Source of the DNA: Thermococcus sp.
GTDB lineage: Archaea > Methanobacteriota_B > Thermococci > Thermococcales > Thermococcaceae
DNA: 9,775 nucleotides
Assembly: GCA_015522395.1 (NCBI GenBank)
Contig: WAMH01000160.1
Span: 1-9,775 of the forward strand
Direction: 5' to 3'
The notes below the pieces were generated by a model. It searched no databases. It was not told the origin of the DNA and saw nothing but the letters and a program-made list of their open reading frames with translations. Of this stretch, positions 7,220 to 9,775 are shown one piece after another; within the stretch, counting starts at the first letter, position 1; each line of letters starts with the position of its first letter. Made by a program: the position numbers and the translations under genes.

Positions 7220-7836
7220 TGGCCGAGAGCGCTTCCTACACCGAGAAGCTCAAGAGGTGGGACCGCTTCAAGGCAGAGAAGTTCAGCAAGAAGGCCCCGG
7301 TCACCACCCCCTATCCCTTTATCGACATCGAGAAGCCGCCGGAGTACAGGGGAATACCGCACATCAACCCTGAGAAGTGCATAGGCTGCGGTGCCTGCGT
7401 GAACGCCTGTCCGCCCGATGCCCTGATAATGGAGTGGGACAAAGAGCACGGCGTGAAAAGGCTCACCTACAACGCGGCTCGCTGTATCAGATGTGCGCGC
7501 TGCATCGAGGTCTGCCCGACGGGGGCAATGGAACCAACCACTAGGTTCGAAGTAGCCACCGACAACAAAGAGGATTTGGTCGAGGTAGTTGAGCACAAGT
7601 TAGCTTACTGCGAAGAGTGCGGTGAATACCTCGACTTCACGGAGAGGCAGATAGAGTACGTCAGAAACATCCTTCCGAAGGACGTCTTTGACGCCTACGC
7701 CCTGGAGGACAGGATAAAGCTCACCCAGGAGGAAAAGATGCGCAGAACGGTCATCAAGCTCAGGGAAACGGAGGGCAACGTCTACCCAGCGTTCATGCTC
7801 GTAAGGGAGACGAAAGATGATGGGGGTGAGGAGTGA
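7219..7836 (+). CDS. hycF: Two-cluster ferredoxin subunit of hydrogenase (HycF/HyfH/NuoI-like)
   Basis: This 205-aa iron-sulfur subunit passes electrons from the HycB-type protein toward the HycG-like subunit. Two [4Fe-4S] motifs are clear: C54/C57/C60/C64 (CIGCGACVNAC) and C89/C92/C95/C99 (CIRCARCIEVC). A further CEEC pair (C131/C134) in YCEECGEYLDF corresponds to the CxxC found downstream of the ferredoxin domain in HycF/HyfH proteins. The remainder (140-205) is charged and helical. About 20-25 residues at the N-terminus extend beyond the usual length (about 180 in E. coli). The start ATG shares its A with the stop of the large-subunit gene (TGATG), which suggests translational coupling; GGGGGTG lies upstream at about 7208-7214. 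Confidence 0.93.
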   Translation: MAESASYTEKLKRWDRFKAEKFSKKAPVTTPYPFIDIEKPPEYRGIPHINPEKCIGCGACVNACPPDALIMEWDKEHGVKRLTYNAARCIRCARCIEVCPTGAMEPTTRFEVATDNKEDLVEVVEHKLAYCEECGEYLDFTERQIEYVRNILPKDVFDAYALEDRIKLTQEEKMRRTVIKLRETEGNVYPAFMLVRETKDDGGEE

Positions 7837-8669
7837 TGGGGCGCTTAAAGTCCGTCTGGGTTTACCACGTTGACGCAGGCTCGTGCAACGGCTGTGACAT
7901 CGAAGTCCTCGACGTCCTCAGCCCCTACTACGACCTGGAAAGGCTCGGTGTTAAGATAGTTCCCAATCCGAGGCACGCGGATGTGCTCTTCATAACCGGA
8001 CCGCTCACGAGGCAGACGAGGATAATGATAAGAAAGGCCTACGAGGCCATGCCTCCAAAGCCGAGGATAGTGGTCGCGATAGGAACCTGTGCATCCAGCG
8101 GTGGGATCTTCTACAACAGCTACGCCCTTTACAACACGTCGCCCCAGCGCGGAAGGGACAGGCTCAGGAGCGGTGGACCCGAGATGGTGGTGCCCATAGA
8201 CATGTACATCCCCGGCTGTCCGCCCAGCCCGGAGGAGATACTCTACGGCGTCGCCCAGCTCCTCGGCATCAAGGAGAAGAAGATGAAGGGCGAGTACTGG
8301 ATAGCCCTCCCGCCCGCGGAAGAGCCGGGCAGGGAGAACGAGATAAAGTTCAGGATACCGGACAGGCCGATACCGCTTCGCTACTGGCTGACCCTTCGCG
8401 AGGAGCTCAGGAGGGTCGTCGGATACTACGACCGCGATGCCGTCCTCAACGATTTCATCGAACTCGTTGGAAAGGCCTACGAGGAAGCCCCGGACAACCC
8501 GGAGGAGAAGCTCCACGACCTCATAACCGGCTACTTCCTCAAGGAGAAGGACTCCAGGGTCAAGGTGGCAATGCGCTTCCTTGAGAACGAGTTCTGGCGC
8601 CTCGTCAGGGAGTATCGCGAGTGGGGTGAAGCCCTGAGGGAAAAGTACCCAGTCACCGCGGGTGTCTGA
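7836..8669 (+). CDS. hycG: [NiFe]-hydrogenase small subunit (HycG/HyfI/NuoB-like)
   Basis: This 277-aa small subunit should carry the single proximal [4Fe-4S] cluster next to the NiFe site. The four ligands fit the NuoB/EchC pattern: C17 and C20 (GSCNGCDIE), C85 (AIGTCASSGGIF) and C128 (IPGCPPSPEEI). The compact NuoB domain ends near residue 145. A charged, mostly helical tail of about 130 residues follows (150-277) with no obvious motif, which makes it slightly longer than HycG/HyfI (about 250-255). No signal peptide is present, as expected for a cytoplasm-facing group 4 enzyme. The ATG at 7836 shares its A with the preceding TGA and follows GGGGGTGAGGAG; a GTG at 7833 would add one residue. 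It is the last recognisable hydrogenase subunit gene in the cluster. Confidence 0.94.
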   Translation: MGRLKSVWVYHVDAGSCNGCDIEVLDVLSPYYDLERLGVKIVPNPRHADVLFITGPLTRQTRIMIRKAYEAMPPKPRIVVAIGTCASSGGIFYNSYALYNTSPQRGRDRLRSGGPEMVVPIDMYIPGCPPSPEEILYGVAQLLGIKEKKMKGEYWIALPPAEEPGRENEIKFRIPDRPIPLRYWLTLREELRRVVGYYDRDAVLNDFIELVGKAYEEAPDNPEEKLHDLITGYFLKEKDSRVKVAMRFLENEFWRLVREYREWGEALREKYPVTAGV

Positions 8670-8670
8670 A

Positions 8671-8988
8671 GTGCCCTGGAAGCTCTACCGCTTCAAGTTT
8701 GAGGACTATCCGGAGTACTCGGCGAGGATAACGGGCCACTTCGCCGGTGACATGCTCATCATCGAGGAGGAGGGCGAGCTGAGCGAGGATGCAGTAAAGC
8801 TCCTCAAGGAGTCCCTCGGGGTCGATGAAAACGCAAGGAAGTTCGACATAGAGCCGAGGGACGTCATGAAGCTTCCGCTGGAGAGGCTACCCGAGGAGGA
8901 CAGGAAAACCATCCTGAAGGCACTGGAGAAGCTCGACTCCGAGAGCAAACTCCACATCGAGTACCGCTACCAGCCGAGCTTCGATTGA
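8671..8988 (+). CDS. Small soluble protein of unknown function closing the hydrogenase operon
   Basis: I do not recognise this 105-aa protein. It has no cysteine, no membrane segment and no known motif that I can see. The N-terminal half reads as beta-rich (PWKLYRFKF, then a hydrophobic run GDMLIIEEEG). Two helical, acidic and basic stretches follow (LSEDAVKLLKESLG and PEEDRKTILKALEKLD), with a final strand-like LHIEYRYQ. The GTG start at 8671 lies 1 bp after the small-subunit stop, with GGGTG (8660-8664) in reach. An in-frame GTG at 8662 would overlap that gene by 8 bp and has a poorer site. The tight spacing implies co-transcription and coupled translation with the hydrogenase, so an assembly, stability or accessory-subunit role is possible, but this is inference from position only. 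Confidence 0.75.
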   Translation: MPWKLYRFKFEDYPEYSARITGHFAGDMLIIEEEGELSEDAVKLLKESLGVDENARKFDIEPRDVMKLPLERLPEEDRKTILKALEKLDSESKLHIEYRYQPSFD

Positions 8989-9026
8989 TTTTTATTTTCA
9001 TCCAAAACTTTTCTGGGGGTGAAGGG
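8989..9026 (+). terminator. T-rich gap, possible end of the hydrogenase transcript
   Basis: Directly after the stop of the 105-aa gene comes TTTTTATTTT (8989-8998), then CATCCAAAACTTTTC and the next ribosome binding site GGGGGTGA (9015-9022). Archaeal transcription often stops at oligo-T tracts, so this may end the formate hydrogenlyase transcript at least partly. No hairpin is visible. The same stretch could serve as a weak TATA element, but its distance to the next start leaves little room for a leader that contains the ribosome binding site. No GTTnnnAAC word is present here. Confidence 0.35.
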
Positions 9027-9473
9027 ATGGACGCTGAGACACTGAGAAAGGCGAAGGAAGAACTCATAAGGCGCGTTAAGGATTTCTACGGCGACAACCT
9101 GCTCTCGATAGTCTTCTACGGCAGGCACCTGAGGGACCCAAGCTTCCCTGAGATAGACGTCGTCGTGATAATCGATAAACCCTACGACCCTGTGAAAATG
9201 AACCGCGTTGCTGACTTCGTTGAAAGGGTTAGGGACCCGATAGAGGAGAAATACGGCTATCACGTTTCCTTCGAGCTTTACACGAGGGAAGAAGCCGAGA
9301 ACTTCCACTCCGGCTACCTCGACGTCTTCGTGAACTACGAGATAGCCTACGACAGGGACGGCTACTTTGAGTGGCTCAAGGGGGAGATGCTGAACCCTGA
9401 AACGGTGATGAAGCACGTCCAGTACCTCAGCACCATCGAGTACATTCCCTTGGACAGGGAGGAGAAGGAATGA
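9027..9473 (+). CDS. Divergent nucleotidyltransferase-fold protein (MNT-like), function unknown
   Basis: This 148-aa protein resembles the minimal nucleotidyltransferase (NTP_transf_2) fold. An N-terminal helix is followed by LLSIVFYGRHLRDPSFPEIDVVVII (residues 25-49), which lines up with the usual GSxARG...SDIDLxV core. The key residues are altered: G32-R33 stands where GS is expected, and E42/D44 where DxD is expected. E83 (SFELY) could be the third acidic residue. The protein may therefore be weakly active or inactive. The C-terminal third (DGYFEWLKGEMLNPE onward) has no motif I know. ATG 9027 is supported by GGGGGTGA (9015-9022). The gene overlaps mobA by ATGA, so the two are probably translated together. 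A link to the hydrogenase is not shown. Confidence 0.6.
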   Translation: MDAETLRKAKEELIRRVKDFYGDNLLSIVFYGRHLRDPSFPEIDVVVIIDKPYDPVKMNRVADFVERVRDPIEEKYGYHVSFELYTREEAENFHSGYLDVFVNYEIAYDRDGYFEWLKGEMLNPETVMKHVQYLSTIEYIPLDREEKE

Positions 9474-9775
9474 TAGGTGCCGTTTTAGCCGGCGGAAGGG
9501 GAAAGCGCTTCGGGGGCGACAAGCTCCTCTTTAAAATTTCCGGGAAACCCCTTATACTTCACACGATTGAGAGGCTTGAAGAGGCGAAGGGGGTAGATGA
9601 GGTAGTCCTCGTCGCGTCCCCCGAAAACGCCGGAAAGCTCGAAAAACTTGGCTACCGCGTGGTTGTTGACGAACTCCTCGTCGGGCCGATTGGGGGAATT
9701 TACACTGCTTTGTCCCTCGGCGATGCCTTCGTAGTTGCGGGCGACATGCCACTCCTCGTTCCAGAGTTCGTTGAC
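9470..9775 (+). CDS. mobA: Molybdenum cofactor guanylyltransferase MobA, N-terminal half (3' end outside window)
   Basis: The frame is open from the ATG at 9470 to the window end, giving the first 102 residues. MIGAVLAGGRGKRFGGDKLL is the nucleotide-binding signature of MobA-type GTP:molybdopterin guanylyltransferases (LAGGxSxRxGxDK). It is followed by ISGKPLILHTIERL, VVVDELLVGPIGGIYTALS (the GPLxGI/L motif) and VAGDMPLL, which matches the metal-binding VxxCDxP region of the family. The enzyme attaches GMP to molybdopterin or tungstopterin, giving the guanine-dinucleotide cofactor used by DMSO-reductase-family enzymes such as formate dehydrogenase. The start overlaps the stop of the preceding gene (ATGA), and GGAGAAGG sits just upstream. 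MobA-like relatives acting on other nucleotide substrates are the main alternative. Confidence 0.82.
   Translation, partial: MIGAVLAGGRGKRFGGDKLLFKISGKPLILHTIERLEEAKGVDEVVLVASPENAGKLEKLGYRVVVDELLVGPIGGIYTALSLGDAFVVAGDMPLLVPEFVD

Noticed and set aside
7108..7596. 162-codon minus-strand open frame over the hycE-hycF junction
   Set aside because: It spans two well-supported + strand genes, has no motif, and has no ribosome binding site context that I can see.
7845..8516. 223-codon open frame on the minus strand opposite the small-subunit gene
   Set aside because: It lies wholly inside a gene with clear NuoB cysteine motifs. The antisense protein has no recognisable domain, and GC-rich codon bias commonly opens such frames.
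8985..9026. ATT start extending the nucleotidyltransferase-like gene upstream
   Set aside because: The added residues come from T-rich non-coding DNA and the ribosome binding site, and ATT is an unlikely start when ATG 9027 follows GGGGGTGA.
1..9775. CRISPR arrays, tRNA or rRNA genes, insertion sequences or long repeats
   Set aside because: None was seen on reading. Coding sequence fills almost all of the window and only two gaps longer than about 30 bp exist. A computed search was not possible here.

Overview
The window looks like a hyperthermophilic archaeon of the Thermococcales (Thermococcus or Pyrococcus type). The evidence is its gene content, a formate dehydrogenase joined to a membrane-bound group 4 [NiFe]-hydrogenase. 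Supporting signs are very tight same-strand packing, GGTGA-type ribosome binding sites, heavy use of AGG/AGA for Arg and ATA for Ile, and GC-rich coding DNA broken by short AT-rich gaps. The genus is an inference from remembered family patterns, not from a database search.

All eleven genes lie on the + strand. (1) Positions 2-995 are the formate-oxidising module: the C-terminal 160 residues of a molybdopterin/tungstopterin formate dehydrogenase alpha subunit (5' end outside the window) and a 16-cysteine HycB-type polyferredoxin. (2) A 53-bp AT-rich gap (996-1048) carries a T7 tract, a perfect 6-bp inverted repeat and a GTTnnnAAC word resembling the binding site of the sulfur-responsive regulator SurR. 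(3) Positions 1049-8669 are the hydrogenase module in six nearly touching genes. They encode a 479-aa antiporter-like membrane protein, a 664-aa HyfB/HycC-like membrane protein, a HycD/NuoH-like membrane anchor, a NuoC-NuoD fusion (HycE-like catalytic large subunit), a two-cluster ferredoxin (HycF/HyfH/NuoI-like) and the small subunit (HycG/NuoB-like). (4) A small soluble protein of unknown function (8671-8988) follows with a 1-bp gap. (5) After a second T-rich gap come a degenerate nucleotidyltransferase-fold gene and, overlapping it by ATGA, the start of mobA (molybdenum cofactor guanylyltransferase), cut off by the window end.

Together these describe a respiratory formate hydrogenlyase. 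Formate is oxidised at the W/Mo centre of FdhA. Electrons pass through the four [4Fe-4S] clusters of the HycB-type protein to the clusters of the HycF- and HycG-like subunits and on to the NiFe site in HycE, which makes H2. The membrane arm (two antiporter-like subunits plus the NuoH-like protein) is placed to couple this to ion translocation. MobA would add GMP to the pterin cofactor that FdhA needs, so its nearby position fits.

No separate multi-subunit Mrp-type Na+/H+ antiporter module follows the hydrogenase here, unlike the fdh-mfh-mnh arrangement described in Thermococcus onnurineus. The most interesting points are the missing TM7 lysine in the 479-aa antiporter-like subunit, the SurR-like site between the two modules, a cysteine cluster at the N-terminus of the large subunit, and the uncharacterised 105-aa protein that closes the operon. 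The core system is a known type. I found no wholly new system.
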